Assembly: GCA_934141145.1 (NCBI GenBank)
Contig: CAKPCA010000006.1
Location: 1-62,239, forward strand
Direction of reading: 5' to 3'
Length of the DNA stretch: 62,239 nucleotides
From: an uncultured Bacilli bacterium
GTDB lineage: Bacteria > Bacillota_I > Bacilli_A > RF39 > UBA660
The notes under the pieces were generated by a model, which saw only the letters and a program-made list of their open reading frames with translations, ran no database searches and was not told where the DNA came from. Below, piece by piece: positions 42,617-51,145 of this stretch. Every line of letters starts with the position of its first letter. The stretch's first letter is position 1. The translations under genes and the position numbers were made by a program.

Positions 42617-43506
42617 GCATTTAATCTATATAAATTAAATGATGGTCTATTAAACAGTCTAAAGTTATAATTAGATGTACCAATACCACTAGAGATATAT
42701 AGGTCAGTATTATCTATTTTATAATAAGGTTTATAATATTTTTTTGCACCTTTTGGTGTATATATTGCACCATAAAAAGGTAAGTCTACTTGTCCGTTAT
42801 GAGAATGTCCTGCTAAAACTAAGTTAAAATTGTAATTTTTAATATCATCAAATGTATCTGGTGTATGTATTATGTTTATTTTGTAACTAGGAAGTTCTTT
42901 TGTAAATAGATCATTTAAGTAATTTAAATCACTATTATAGTTAGTCCCAGACAACATTATTGGTTCATTATCTTTACTATATATAATATCATAATTATCA
43001 TTGATATTTGAAAATCCTGCATAATCAAATATTTCGTTATAATGTTCATTTTTTATATCGTGATTTCCTGTTACATAGTATTTACCATATGTGCTATTTA
43101 ACTTACTTAATTCATTTTTTATGTTATTTATATCATTATTATTTACTTTAATATCTTTATCTATAAAATCACCAGTAAATACAATAATGTCTGGTTTAGT
43201 TAAATTTATTTCTTTTATCAAGTTTTTAAGTGAATCTATATTTGTAGTTCTACCATAGTGAAAGTCAGAAAAATGTGCAATTTTTAATCCATCAAATGAC
43301 TTTGGTACACTAGTATTAATGCTATATTCTTTTATAATTAATCCAGTTGTACCAACATATCTAGCATATAAAATTATAAGTGCAATTATAAGTATAAGCC
43401 CAAAGAATATTCTTCTTATTATATGTTTCTTTTTTTGTTCTTCATTTATAAATTCTTCATCAATATTATTTTCATCATCATAATCAATTTTGATATTATT
43501 TTTCAT
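42610..43506 (-). CDS. Membrane-anchored metallophosphoesterase (YkuE-like)
   Basis: 298 aa. A cytoplasmic Lys-rich N-terminus (1-28), one membrane helix (about 31-50), then a calcineurin-like domain outside. Metal motifs: FSDFHYGR (D-x-H), VFTGDFID (GD), VTGNHD (GNHD) and AGHSHNGQ (GHxH). It resembles YkuE-type lipid/UDP-sugar phosphodiesterases of the envelope. The upstream CPBP protease gene ends one base before its start, so both are one operon. Confidence 0.9.
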   Translation of the reverse strand: MKNNIKIDYDDENNIDEEFINEEQKKKHIIRRIFFGLILIIALIILYARYVGTTGLIIKEYSINTSVPKSFDGLKIAHFSDFHYGRTTNIDSLKNLIKEINLTKPDIIVFTGDFIDKDIKVNNNDINNIKNELSKLNSTYGKYYVTGNHDIKNEHYNEIFDYAGFSNINDNYDIIYSKDNEPIMLSGTNYNSDLNYLNDLFTKELPSYKINIIHTPDTFDDIKNYNFNLVLAGHSHNGQVDLPFYGAIYTPKGAKKYYKPYYKIDNTDLYISSGIGTSNYNFRLFNRPSFNLYRLNAK

Positions 43507-43507
43507 A

Positions 43508-44179
43508 CTAACCTCCTATAATCTGTAAAATAAATAAAATAGTATTATGTACAAAATGCAAAGTCATAGTTGTAAATATATTATCACTTTCATAATATAT
43601 GTATCCAAAGGTCCACCCCATTACCATATATGGAATAGACATTAAAAAGTTATTAATAGTTACATCTCCAGAAATATGTATAAGTCCAAATACAAGTCCA
43701 CTTATTATAATGAATAGATACTTGTTATGAAGTATATTTTTGAATGTTTTTCTAAATGTTATCTCTTCTACAATAGGTGCATAAATTGAAACTGAAAAAA
43801 ACATATAAATAGGCATCAATTTAATTGTTTCTCTAACAGTTTGTTCATTATTTGATATAACTGAATTAGTAATTTTTGAAATAATTATATTGAGTGCGCC
43901 CATTAATATAATGCCTACTATATAGATAGGCAAATATTTTAAGAATAACTTTCCACCATCTTTTTTAAATTTGTTAAAATCTTCCTTTAACTCATCTTTA
44001 TACATAAATACTGCAAATATTATATATATTAAGGATGTAATAATGAGATAGATACTCTTATATGTGTTATTATTAAAATCTATTCCTGCATTTTTTAATA
44101 GTAACATTACAACTAAAACTATTATTTCGTATATGAAGTATGCAAAGAACATACATGTATTTTTAATTATATTTTTCAT
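43508..44179 (-). CDS. CPBP-family intramembrane metalloprotease
   Basis: 223 aa, about six to eight membrane helices. The Abi/CAAX motif EEITFRKTF (EExxxR) is followed by ISGLVFGLIHIS (FxxxH) and the late HFVHNTILF (HxxxN/D). This is the CAAX protease and bacteriocin-processing superfamily; possible roles include bacteriocin self-immunity or membrane-protein processing, and no substrate is evident. It precedes the phosphoesterase in the same unit and is divergent from the rimP operon. Confidence 0.9.
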   Translation of the reverse strand: MKNIIKNTCMFFAYFIYEIIVLVVMLLLKNAGIDFNNNTYKSIYLIITSLIYIIFAVFMYKDELKEDFNKFKKDGGKLFLKYLPIYIVGIILMGALNIIISKITNSVISNNEQTVRETIKLMPIYMFFSVSIYAPIVEEITFRKTFKNILHNKYLFIIISGLVFGLIHISGDVTINNFLMSIPYMVMGWTFGYIYYESDNIFTTMTLHFVHNTILFILQIIGG

Positions 44180-44227
44180 TCGATCACTACTTTCTATATA
44201 ATTATAGCAAAAAAATTAAATAAATAC

Positions 44228-44255
44228 TTACAATTTTATAAAAATATGTTATAAT
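44228..44255 (+). promoter_or_regulatory. Promoter of rimP-nusA-infB operon
   Basis: -35 TTACAA (44228-44233), 16-bp spacer with TGT extension, -10 TATAAT (44250-44255). Confidence 0.65.
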
Positions 44256-44268
44256 TGTTGTGACAGCG

Positions 44269-44293
44269 AAGAGTGAGGTGACCCCTCACTCTT
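44269..44293 (+). promoter_or_regulatory. rimP leader hairpin
   Basis: A GC-rich (for this genome) perfect 10-bp stem AAGAGTGAGG/CCTCACTCTT with a TGACC loop in the 5' UTR, 22 bases before rimP. A hairpin of this AGAGTG type is common ahead of rimP in Firmicutes. There is no T-run, so it is not a plain terminator. Confidence 0.7.
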
Positions 44294-44315
44294 TAAGTTA
44301 TATTATGGAGGGAAT

Positions 44316-44558
44316 ATGCTTAACAAAGTTCGAGAATTAATTGAGGGACCTTTAAGTAAGGAAAAAATTACTGTTGTAGATGTTCTTTTAGAATATGAAA
44401 ATGGTGTTAAAAATCTAGTTATTGTTATTGATAAAAAGCCATATGTAGATATTGATACATGTGTTCTTGCGACTAACATAATTAATCCAATACTAGATAA
44501 AGAAGACATAATAGAAGATAGTTATGTACTTGATGTATGCTCAAAAGGAGGAGAATAA
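44316..44558 (+). CDS. rimP: RimP, N-terminal domain only (80 aa)
   Basis: 30S maturation factor. The N-terminal domain is recognisable: VRELIEGPLSKEKITVVDVLLEYENGV, then VIDKKPYVDIDTC (for gV.ldDC), INPILDKEDIIEDSYVLDV. Normal RimP is ~150 aa and continues through EVSSPGxxRPL into an SH3-like C-terminal domain. Here the frame ends at VCSKGGE, with the nusA RBS inside the last codons. So the C-terminal domain is missing and there is no room for it before nusA. RBS GGAGGG before the ATG. Confidence 0.85.
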   Translation: MLNKVRELIEGPLSKEKITVVDVLLEYENGVKNLVIVIDKKPYVDIDTCVLATNIINPILDKEDIIEDSYVLDVCSKGGE

Positions 44559-44559
44559 A

Positions 44560-45645
44560 ATGAATGGTATGGAATTTATAAGAGCTGCTAAAGTTTTAGC
44601 TGAAGAAAAAGGAATAACAGAGGAAGAAATATTTGAATATATTGAAACAGCGCTTAATGCTGCATATAAGAAAAATTATAATGCAACAAATAGTAAAGTA
44701 ACAATTGATAGAGAAACTGGTAATATAAAAGTAGTTTCATATAAGATTGTAGTAGATGAAATAAATATGGAAGATGATGAGGATGCACAAGTATTACTTG
44801 AAGAAGTAGAAGACAAATATCCTGGAATAAAAGTTGGAGATACTATTGAAGAAGAAGTAACACCAAAAGATTTTGGTAGAGTAGCCGCATCAACATGTAA
44901 GCAAGTATTTACACAAAAAGTAAGAGAAGCTGAAAGAGAAAGTATCATGAATGAATTCGAAGGTAAAGAAGGAGAATTATTAGTTGGTACTTTATCAAGA
45001 GAAGATAAACAAAATTATTATGTTGATTTAGGTAGAGCTCATGGTATTCTTCCAAAATCAGAAATAATACCAGGTGAAACTCTTACAATGAGTTCTCAAA
45101 TAAAAGTATATGTTACTAAAATAGAATTAGGCCAAAAAGGTGGCCCTGTAATATTACTTTCAAGAAGTCATTATGGATTTGTAAAAAGATTACTTGAAAA
45201 TGAAATTCCAGAATTAAATGAAGGTATTGTAATACTTTATAGTGTAGCAAGAGATGCAGGAAGCAGAAGTAAAATAGCAGTTTATTCTGAAAATGAAAAA
45301 GTAGATGCTGTAGGAGCTTGTATAGGTGAAAAAGGTGTAAGAATAAATGCAATATCAAAAGAATTAAATGGAGAAAAAATAGATGTAGTTCGTTATGATA
45401 AAGACTTAAAGACATTTATTAAAAATGCATTATCTCCAGCAAAAGAAGTAGAAGTTTATATACTTGATCCAAAAGATAATAAAGCAATTGCTATTGCGGA
45501 AGGTGATGATTTATCACTTGCTATTGGTAGAAAAGGTCAGAATGTTAAGCTTGCTTCTAGACTTACTAAATGTAAAATAGATGTAAAAACTAAAGAACAA
45601 GTACAAGAAGAAGGAATTAATATATATAAATATTACGAAGCATAA
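44560..45645 (+). CDS. nusA: Transcription termination/antitermination factor NusA
   Basis: About 361 aa, the short Firmicutes form without C-terminal acidic repeats. N-terminal RNAP-binding domain (FIRAAKVLAEEKGITEEEIFEYIETAL), S1 domain (GELLVGTLSREDKQNYYVDLGRAHGILPKSE), and two KH domains (VGACIGEKGVRINAI, AIGRKGQNVKLASRL). The ATG at 44560 follows AAGGAGGAG within the end of rimP. An earlier in-frame ATG at 44524 would be inside rimP. Confidence 0.97.
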   Translation: MNGMEFIRAAKVLAEEKGITEEEIFEYIETALNAAYKKNYNATNSKVTIDRETGNIKVVSYKIVVDEINMEDDEDAQVLLEEVEDKYPGIKVGDTIEEEVTPKDFGRVAASTCKQVFTQKVREAERESIMNEFEGKEGELLVGTLSREDKQNYYVDLGRAHGILPKSEIIPGETLTMSSQIKVYVTKIELGQKGGPVILLSRSHYGFVKRLLENEIPELNEGIVILYSVARDAGSRSKIAVYSENEKVDAVGACIGEKGVRINAISKELNGEKIDVVRYDKDLKTFIKNALSPAKEVEVYILDPKDNKAIAIAEGDDLSLAIGRKGQNVKLASRLTKCKIDVKTKEQVQEEGINIYKYYEA

Positions 45646-45654
45646 GGAGAAGTT

Positions 45655-45918
45655 ATGAAACAAAGAAAAGTGCCACTTAGAACTTGTGTAGTTACTAAGG
45701 AAAAATTAGAAAAGAAAGATCTTATTAGAGTTGTAAAGAATAATAATGGTGAAGTTTTTGTAGATTTAACTGGTAAAGCTAATGGTAGAGGTGCTTATAT
45801 AAAGAAAGATATAAATGTGTTAAATGATGCTAAAAGAACAAAAGCACTTGAAAAGCATTTAGAAACAAGTATAAGCGAAGAAGTATATAAAAATATAGAA
45901 GACGTAATTAATAGTTAA
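45655..45918 (+). CDS. rnpM: YlxR/RnpM RNA-binding protein
   Basis: 87 aa. RTCVVTKEKLEKKDLIRVVKN, then LTGKANGRGAYIKKD, the DUF448 signature (RxCVxxRexxxKxeLiRiv, GrGaYi). Known in Bacillus as RnpM, a modulator of RNase P, encoded between nusA and infB. Spacing of 9 bases from nusA with RBS AAGGAGAAG. The usual next gene, ylxQ (L7Ae-like), is not here. Confidence 0.95.
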   Translation: MKQRKVPLRTCVVTKEKLEKKDLIRVVKNNNGEVFVDLTGKANGRGAYIKKDINVLNDAKRTKALEKHLETSISEEVYKNIEDVINS

Positions 45919-45942
45919 AATTATTTTTCAGGGGTGAATATT

Positions 45943-46494
45943 ATGTCAAATAAGAGAAAAGAGTATCTTACTTGGGATGAATATTTTATGGCAAATGCTA
46001 TATTAGTTTCAGCAAGAAGTAAAGATCCAAATAATAGAGTAGGAGCATGTATTGTTAATTCTGAAAATAAAGTTTTATCAGTAGGATACAATGGACTTCC
46101 AAGAGGTATGGATGATGATTTGTTTGATTGGTCATCTCCAGGTGAAAAAACTGGAATAAAAAAGCATATTAAGGACTATTATGTAGTACATGCTGAAAGA
46201 AATGCAATATTAAATGCAAGAGGAAGTTTAGATGATTTAAAAGGTAGTACTTTATATGTAACTTGGTTTCCGTGCACTGAATGCACTAAAGAAATAATAC
46301 AAGTAGGTATAAAAAGAGTTGTATATCTTAGAATGTATTCAAAAAAAGAACTTGTTGAAATAAGCAAATATATGTTAGAACAAGCCGGAATTGAAGTAGT
46401 AAGATATGGAGAATATGATATAGATAAAGAAGAAGTAGATGAAGTTACAGATAAAATTTTAAAAATGGTTAAGTCAGTAAATAAAGAAAATTAA
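45943..46494 (+). CDS. comEB: dCMP deaminase (ComEB-like)
   Basis: About 183 aa zinc deaminase. YLTWDEYFMANAILVSARSKDPNNRVGACIV, HAERNAILNA (zinc His and catalytic Glu) and FPCTECTKEI (PCxxC zinc ligands). It deaminates dCMP to dUMP for thymidylate supply. The ATG at 45943 follows AGGGGTGA; an in-frame ATG at 45934 sits inside the RBS. It occupies the place normally held by ylxQ in this operon, unusual for Bacilli. Confidence 0.94.
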   Translation: MSNKRKEYLTWDEYFMANAILVSARSKDPNNRVGACIVNSENKVLSVGYNGLPRGMDDDLFDWSSPGEKTGIKKHIKDYYVVHAERNAILNARGSLDDLKGSTLYVTWFPCTECTKEIIQVGIKRVVYLRMYSKKELVEISKYMLEQAGIEVVRYGEYDIDKEEVDEVTDKILKMVKSVNKEN

Positions 46495-46512
46495 AGAAAG
46501 AGGTGATTACCT

Positions 46513-48657
46513 ATGATGAGTGTTAAGGAATACGCATTAGATATAAATGTAGATGTAGAAAAAGTAATAAGAAAAGCACAAGAATTAGGATATAATATAA
46601 CAAGTGAAGATGATGAGTTAAATGAAGATCAAGTAATAGACTTAGATAATGCTTTAGTTATGAATGTTAATGAGGAAGAAGAAGTAGAATACATTGATGA
46701 AATGACTGAAGAAAAGGACTATGATTTAGATGCTGAACTTGAAGATAAAGCAGAAGAATTAGCAAGTGCATCACACTTAAAATTTGATGATTCAATAAAA
46801 AAACAAAAGATTAAAAAGAAAAGTGAAACATCTAAAGAAGATATTAATGCAAAAAAGAAAGCAATGTATAAAAATAAAGAAAAATTAACTCAAAATGAGG
46901 CATCACATGATACAGATATAATTGTCTATAAAGAAAATATGACAGTTAGTGATCTTGCAAAAGAATTAAATGTTAATCCAACAGAAATAATTAAGAAATT
47001 AATGAATTTAGGAATAATGGCTAGTTTAAATAATTCTCTTAGTTATGATGATGTAGAGATGATTGTAATTGATTATGACAAAACATTAAAGAGTTTTGAA
47101 TCACAAGACAAGACAAATTTTGAAAAATTCGAAATAAATGATGATCCAAAAGATTTAGTTGAAAGACCACCAGTAGTAACAATAATGGGACATGTTGATC
47201 ATGGTAAAACAAGCTTGCTTGACTACATTCGTAATAGTCATATAACTACCAATGAATTTGGTGGAATAACTCAACATATCGGGGCGTATCAAATTGAAAA
47301 AAATGGTAAGAAAATTACCTTTATAGATACACCAGGACACGAAGCTTTTACTGAAATGAGAGCAAGAGGAGCAGCTGTAACAGATATAGTTATAATAATT
47401 GTAGCTGCTGATGATGGTGTAATGCCTCAAACAGAAGAAGCAATTGACCATGCTAAAGCCGCAGGTGTTCCAATAATAGTTGCAGTAAATAAAATCGATA
47501 AACCAGGCGCAAATCCAGAAAAAGTTATGAATGAGATGGCCGCACATGGATTAACACCAGAAGCTTGGGGTGGTAATGTAATATATAATAATATTTCAGC
47601 ACTTACAGGTGAAGGAATAGATGAATTACTAGAAAGTATTCAATTAGTCTCAGAAATGAGTGAATTGAAAGCAAATCCTAATAGATATGCAATGGGTACT
47701 GTAATAGAATCAAGACTTGATAAAAATGTAGGTTCAACAGTAACTTTACTTGTTCAAAATGGAACACTTAGACTTGGTGATCCAATTGTTGTAGGTACTA
47801 CATTTGGTAAAGTTAGAACATTAAAAAATGATTTAGGTGTAGAAGTTGTAGAAGCTCTTCCATCAACACCAGTTGAAATAACAGGATTAAATGAAGTTCC
47901 AGCATCTGGAGATAGATTTATGGCTTTTGAAACAGAAAAAGAAGCTAAAACAATCGCAGAAAATAGAAAAGAACAAGCAAGACTTGCAAGTAATAAATCT
48001 GCTGATAAAATTTCATTAGATGATTTATTTAGTAAAATACAATCAGGTATAAAAGAAATAAATGTAATACTTAAAACTGATGTTAAAGGTACAGAAGAAG
48101 CTGTTAAAAATGCTCTTTCTAAAATAGAGGTAGAAGATGTAAGAGTAAAAGTAATAAGAAGTGGTGTTGGAACTATCACTGAAAGTGATATAGTACTTGC
48201 AAATGCATCAGATGCAATAATAATTGGATTTAATGTAAGACCTAATGCAAAGACTATGGATTATGCAAAAGAATATAATGTAGATATTAGACTTCATAAT
48301 ATAATATATAAACTTGTAGAAGAAATGGAAAGTGCCATGAAAGGAATGCTTGAACCAGAATACGAAGAAAAAGTGCTTGGTGAAGCAGAAGTAAGAAAAT
48401 TATTTAAATTTTCTAAAGTTGGTACAATTGCAGGTTCTATGGTAATAGATGGTATTATAAAAGCAAATTCAAAAGCAAGACTTATAAGAGATGGTGTAGT
48501 TATTTACGATGGAACAATTAATACCCTTCAAAAAGAGAAAGATCAAGTAAAAGAAGTTAAAAAAGGTTTTGAATGTGGTATTACTTTAGAAAAATATAGT
48601 GATATTAAAGAAAATGATGTAATCGAATCATATGAAATGGTTGAAATCAAAAGATAA
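46513..48657 (+). CDS. infB: Translation initiation factor IF-2
   Basis: 714 aa. An N-terminal IF2_N-type helix (MSVKEYALDINVDVEKVIRKAQ), an acidic/Lys-rich linker, a second IF2_N (MTVSDLAKELNVNPTEIIKKLM) and the GTPase domain (GHVDHGKTSLLDYI near 225, DTPGHEAF, NKIDKP). Domains II-IV with the fMet-tRNA-binding C-terminus (CGITLEKYSDIKENDVIESYE) complete it. It places initiator tRNA in the 30S P site. RBS AGAGGTGAT; start at either of two adjacent ATGs. Followed 12 bases later by rbfA. Confidence 0.97.
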   Translation: MMSVKEYALDINVDVEKVIRKAQELGYNITSEDDELNEDQVIDLDNALVMNVNEEEEVEYIDEMTEEKDYDLDAELEDKAEELASASHLKFDDSIKKQKIKKKSETSKEDINAKKKAMYKNKEKLTQNEASHDTDIIVYKENMTVSDLAKELNVNPTEIIKKLMNLGIMASLNNSLSYDDVEMIVIDYDKTLKSFESQDKTNFEKFEINDDPKDLVERPPVVTIMGHVDHGKTSLLDYIRNSHITTNEFGGITQHIGAYQIEKNGKKITFIDTPGHEAFTEMRARGAAVTDIVIIIVAADDGVMPQTEEAIDHAKAAGVPIIVAVNKIDKPGANPEKVMNEMAAHGLTPEAWGGNVIYNNISALTGEGIDELLESIQLVSEMSELKANPNRYAMGTVIESRLDKNVGSTVTLLVQNGTLRLGDPIVVGTTFGKVRTLKNDLGVEVVEALPSTPVEITGLNEVPASGDRFMAFETEKEAKTIAENRKEQARLASNKSADKISLDDLFSKIQSGIKEINVILKTDVKGTEEAVKNALSKIEVEDVRVKVIRSGVGTITESDIVLANASDAIIIGFNVRPNAKTMDYAKEYNVDIRLHNIIYKLVEEMESAMKGMLEPEYEEKVLGEAEVRKLFKFSKVGTIAGSMVIDGIIKANSKARLIRDGVVIYDGTINTLQKEKDQVKEVKKGFECGITLEKYSDIKENDVIESYEMVEIKR

Positions 48658-48669
48658 AGAGGTGTTAGT

Positions 48670-49011
48670 ATGAGTATAAAAACAGAACGACTTGCTAATT
48701 TATTAGTTAAAGAAGTAAGTGAAATATTAATGACTGAAGTAAAAGATGAAGATATTAAATTTGTAACAGTAACACATATAGATTTATCTAGTGATTTATC
48801 TTATGCTAAAGTATATTGTACTATGCTTGACGATAGTAAAAAAGATAAATGTATCCATGATTTAAATGGTGCATCAGGTTTTATTAGATCAGAAGTAATA
48901 AAAAGAAAATTAGAAATGAGAAAAATTCCAGAATTTACTTTTGTATATGATGATTCTATAAATTATGGTAATAATATAGAAAAAATAATAAAAAATATTC
49001 ATAATGAATAA
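48670..49011 (+). CDS. rbfA: 30S ribosome-binding factor A
   Basis: 113 aa KH-like cold-shock maturation factor for the 16S 5' end. KTERLANLLVKEVSEILMTEVKDEDIKFVTVTHIDLSSDLSYAKVY and KRKLEMRKIPEFTFVYDDSINYGNNIEKII are typical. Last gene of the operon, ending in a hairpin. Confidence 0.95.
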   Translation: MSIKTERLANLLVKEVSEILMTEVKDEDIKFVTVTHIDLSSDLSYAKVYCTMLDDSKKDKCIHDLNGASGFIRSEVIKRKLEMRKIPEFTFVYDDSINYGNNIEKIIKNIHNE

Positions 49012-49020
49012 TAGTTTAAA

Positions 49021-49052
49021 AAAATATGAGAAATTTCTTATATTTTTTTTCT
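49021..49052 (+). terminator. Terminator of rimP-rbfA operon
   Basis: A 13-bp A/T-rich stem (49021-49033 with 49034-49046, one G-T pair) followed by a long T tract. Confidence 0.7.
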
Positions 49053-49120
49053 TTTTTACTTTAAAATTATTTAAACTTAAGTTATAATTAAGTTAATGAT
49101 AGTATAGGAGTTGAGGTAAA

Positions 49121-50062
49121 ATGGATTTAATAAATCAAATTGGTATTTCTTATGAAGCAGGATATTTAGTACAAGGTAACCAATTAGAACGATGCAAAAC
49201 TTCAACTAAACTTCAATCTTATAATACAGAACTTCAAATGAGATCTGATGGTAAAGATTTTGATATATCAAATATTTTAAAATCTTATAGAGGAAATATA
49301 ATATTCCATGTTCCAGCTATTAACCCTAATTTAAGTAATTTAAAAGTAACAGAACAAAAGATTAGAAAGTTAATTACAAATAATATAAACATGATAACTA
49401 TAGATGCTTCTAATTTATCATTAGATTTATTTGAATGGTCTACTATTGATGAACAAAAAAAATATTTTTTAAATATAGTTACTGGTATAGCAACACTTGC
49501 ATCAAATAAAATAGTAGTAGCAATTGAAAATACAAATGATAATTTAGATGGTAAAACTTTTGGATATAATTTAAATCAAGTATCTGATACTATAATTTAT
49601 TCAAGAAGACTTCTTGTAAAAGACTTTGGTTTTACAGAAGAAGAAGCTAGCTATTATATAGGATTATGCCTAAATGTAGATGCTGCAATAAAAAACGAAG
49701 GATTTGATTCTTTAGATAAATGGTTTAAAATTACAAATAATAACATAAAGTGTATAAAGTTTTCTAAAACAGAAAATGATTATGATAATTTAATAGATAA
49801 AATTCTTGAAATAGCAATAAATAACAATTATGAAAATCCAATATTATTTGAAACTAAATCAGAACTTGAAATGATTTCTTCAGAATATAAATATTTCGAA
49901 GATAAAGTTAAAAATAAGCTAAAAGAAAAGAGCATAAAAGTAGGCACTTATAAGATAAAACCTATTGTAAATACAGGCTCTTCAAATATAATTGTTATAT
50001 CAATTATAGTGATTACAATAGTAATTGCAATAATGATGGTCGCACTAAAATTGAAACAATAA
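49121..50062 (+). CDS. Tail-anchored TIM-barrel-like (AP endonuclease 2/xylose isomerase-type) protein
   Basis: 313 aa. It starts with the strand QIGISYEAGYLV, then NIIFHVPAINPNLSN, MITIDASNLS, KIVVAIENTNDN (the IENT/ExN strand common in this superfamily), IGLCLNVDAAIKN (cf. GxCxDxxHA) and ILFETKSELEM. This suggests a sugar-phosphate-isomerase/endonuclease-IV-like barrel. The metal His/Asp ligands are mostly not evident, so activity is doubtful. The last ~25 residues are a single membrane helix (IIVISIIVITIVIAIMMVAL), anchoring the domain to the membrane from the cytoplasm. Unusual for the fold. RBS GAGGT. Confidence 0.5.
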   Translation: MDLINQIGISYEAGYLVQGNQLERCKTSTKLQSYNTELQMRSDGKDFDISNILKSYRGNIIFHVPAINPNLSNLKVTEQKIRKLITNNINMITIDASNLSLDLFEWSTIDEQKKYFLNIVTGIATLASNKIVVAIENTNDNLDGKTFGYNLNQVSDTIIYSRRLLVKDFGFTEEEASYYIGLCLNVDAAIKNEGFDSLDKWFKITNNNIKCIKFSKTENDYDNLIDKILEIAINNNYENPILFETKSELEMISSEYKYFEDKVKNKLKEKSIKVGTYKIKPIVNTGSSNIIVISIIVITIVIAIMMVALKLKQ

Positions 50063-50216
50063 TAATTTGATTGTTTAAATTTTAATTAGCTTATTGTATC
50101 AATTTTCCCCTCTAAGTAATAAAATTTTATTTAAATTTAGAATTATGTATTTGAAAATTTGACAAATATTAATAAATTTGATAATATATGCGCGTATTTA
50201 AAGGGGGATTTTATAT

Positions 50217-50690
50217 ATGAAAAGAGTAGAAGTACCAAACTTTATAAAAAAGGTAGATGATGAAACTTTAAATAGTTTATTAAAAGGAATAGAAAGTGGT
50301 ACAACAAAGGTATATGTAGGAGATAGTGATAAATTAAATGAAATGTATAAAAAGATTAAGCTTTATAAATTTCATAGAACAGAACCAAAAAATAAAGAAG
50401 AAGTTAATCCAAGAACATATTTTTATGAGCAAATTTCTGAAAGAGAAAAAAATTTAAAAAAGCAAGCCTTATTAGAACAAATAAATTATTCTAAGAAAGT
50501 GTTAAAGATATATATGAGTAATTTACAGTTTATAAAAGCACATAGATTAGTACAAACTATAGATGCCTTTTATTCTGATTTACAAGCACTTTATCAAATT
50601 GAATCATTTAGTGATGTTTATTCTGAAGATGGTATAGATAGTTTAGTTGATACAATTAAAAATATGGAATATAAAAATAGAGCTAGATAA
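50217..50690 (+). CDS. Uncharacterised 157-aa helical protein
   Basis: Not recognised. Soluble, highly charged; a central basic region (IKLYKFHRTEPKNKEE) and a coiled-coil-like second half (YEQISEREKNLKKQALLEQINYSKKVLKI). RBS GGGGGA before the ATG. Upstream, 50063-50216 is non-coding and shows only A/T-rich promoter-like sequence. Ends in a bidirectional hairpin with the HIT gene. Confidence 0.5.
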   Translation: MKRVEVPNFIKKVDDETLNSLLKGIESGTTKVYVGDSDKLNEMYKKIKLYKFHRTEPKNKEEVNPRTYFYEQISEREKNLKKQALLEQINYSKKVLKIYMSNLQFIKAHRLVQTIDAFYSDLQALYQIESFSDVYSEDGIDSLVDTIKNMEYKNRAR

Positions 50691-50704
50691 GCTCTATTTT
50701 AATT
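50674..50704. terminator. Bidirectional terminator between 157-aa gene and HIT gene
   Basis: An 11-bp stem AAAATAGAGCT / AGCTCTATTTT around the stop codon, with T's on the plus strand. Confidence 0.8.
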
Positions 50705-51053
50705 TTTCATAAACTTCTTCTACTGTAATACCATTATTTTCTTTATAATATGGTTTAATATGCATATGATAATGTTTTACATCTTGAACATCACCATTAT
50801 TTTGCATTATAGTCATTCCATCAATATTTAATTTTTCTTTAAGAAGTAAATGCATCTTTTTAGCAACTTCATTGATATGTGTTAATGTATTTATATCAAT
50901 ATCATCCAAATTTTCAAAATGTTTCTTAGGTATAATTAACATATGTCCTGGACTCATAGGATTAATGTCTAAAAATACTTTAACAATATCATCTTCATAT
51001 ACAGTATAAGATGGAATATCTCCTTTTATAATCTTACAAAAAATACAATCCAT
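50694..51053 (-). CDS. HIT-family nucleotide hydrolase (Hint-like)
   Basis: 119 aa. CIFCKIIKGDIPSYTVYEDD at the N-terminus with a CxxC, INPMSPGHMLIIPKKH, and the histidine triad HYHMHIKP (HxHxH). Cleaves AMP-linked substrates such as adenosine phosphoramidates or dinucleoside polyphosphates. Cytoplasmic, monocistronic, divergent from the suf operon. RBS AGGAAGGTGAT. Confidence 0.95.
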   Translation of the reverse strand: MDCIFCKIIKGDIPSYTVYEDDIVKVFLDINPMSPGHMLIIPKKHFENLDDIDINTLTHINEVAKKMHLLLKEKLNIDGMTIMQNNGDVQDVKHYHMHIKPYYKENNGITVEEVYEKLK

Positions 51054-51145
51054 TTATAAATCACCTTCCTATTTATAATTTTATCAAAATAATTCAAAAA
51101 AATATATAATTTTATGGTAAAATATATATGTTTGGAGGGGATTAT

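Noticed and set aside
44269..44293. Riboswitch or T-box upstream of rimP
   Set aside because: Only a single hairpin is present; there is no specifier loop, anti-terminator or conserved aptamer sequence.
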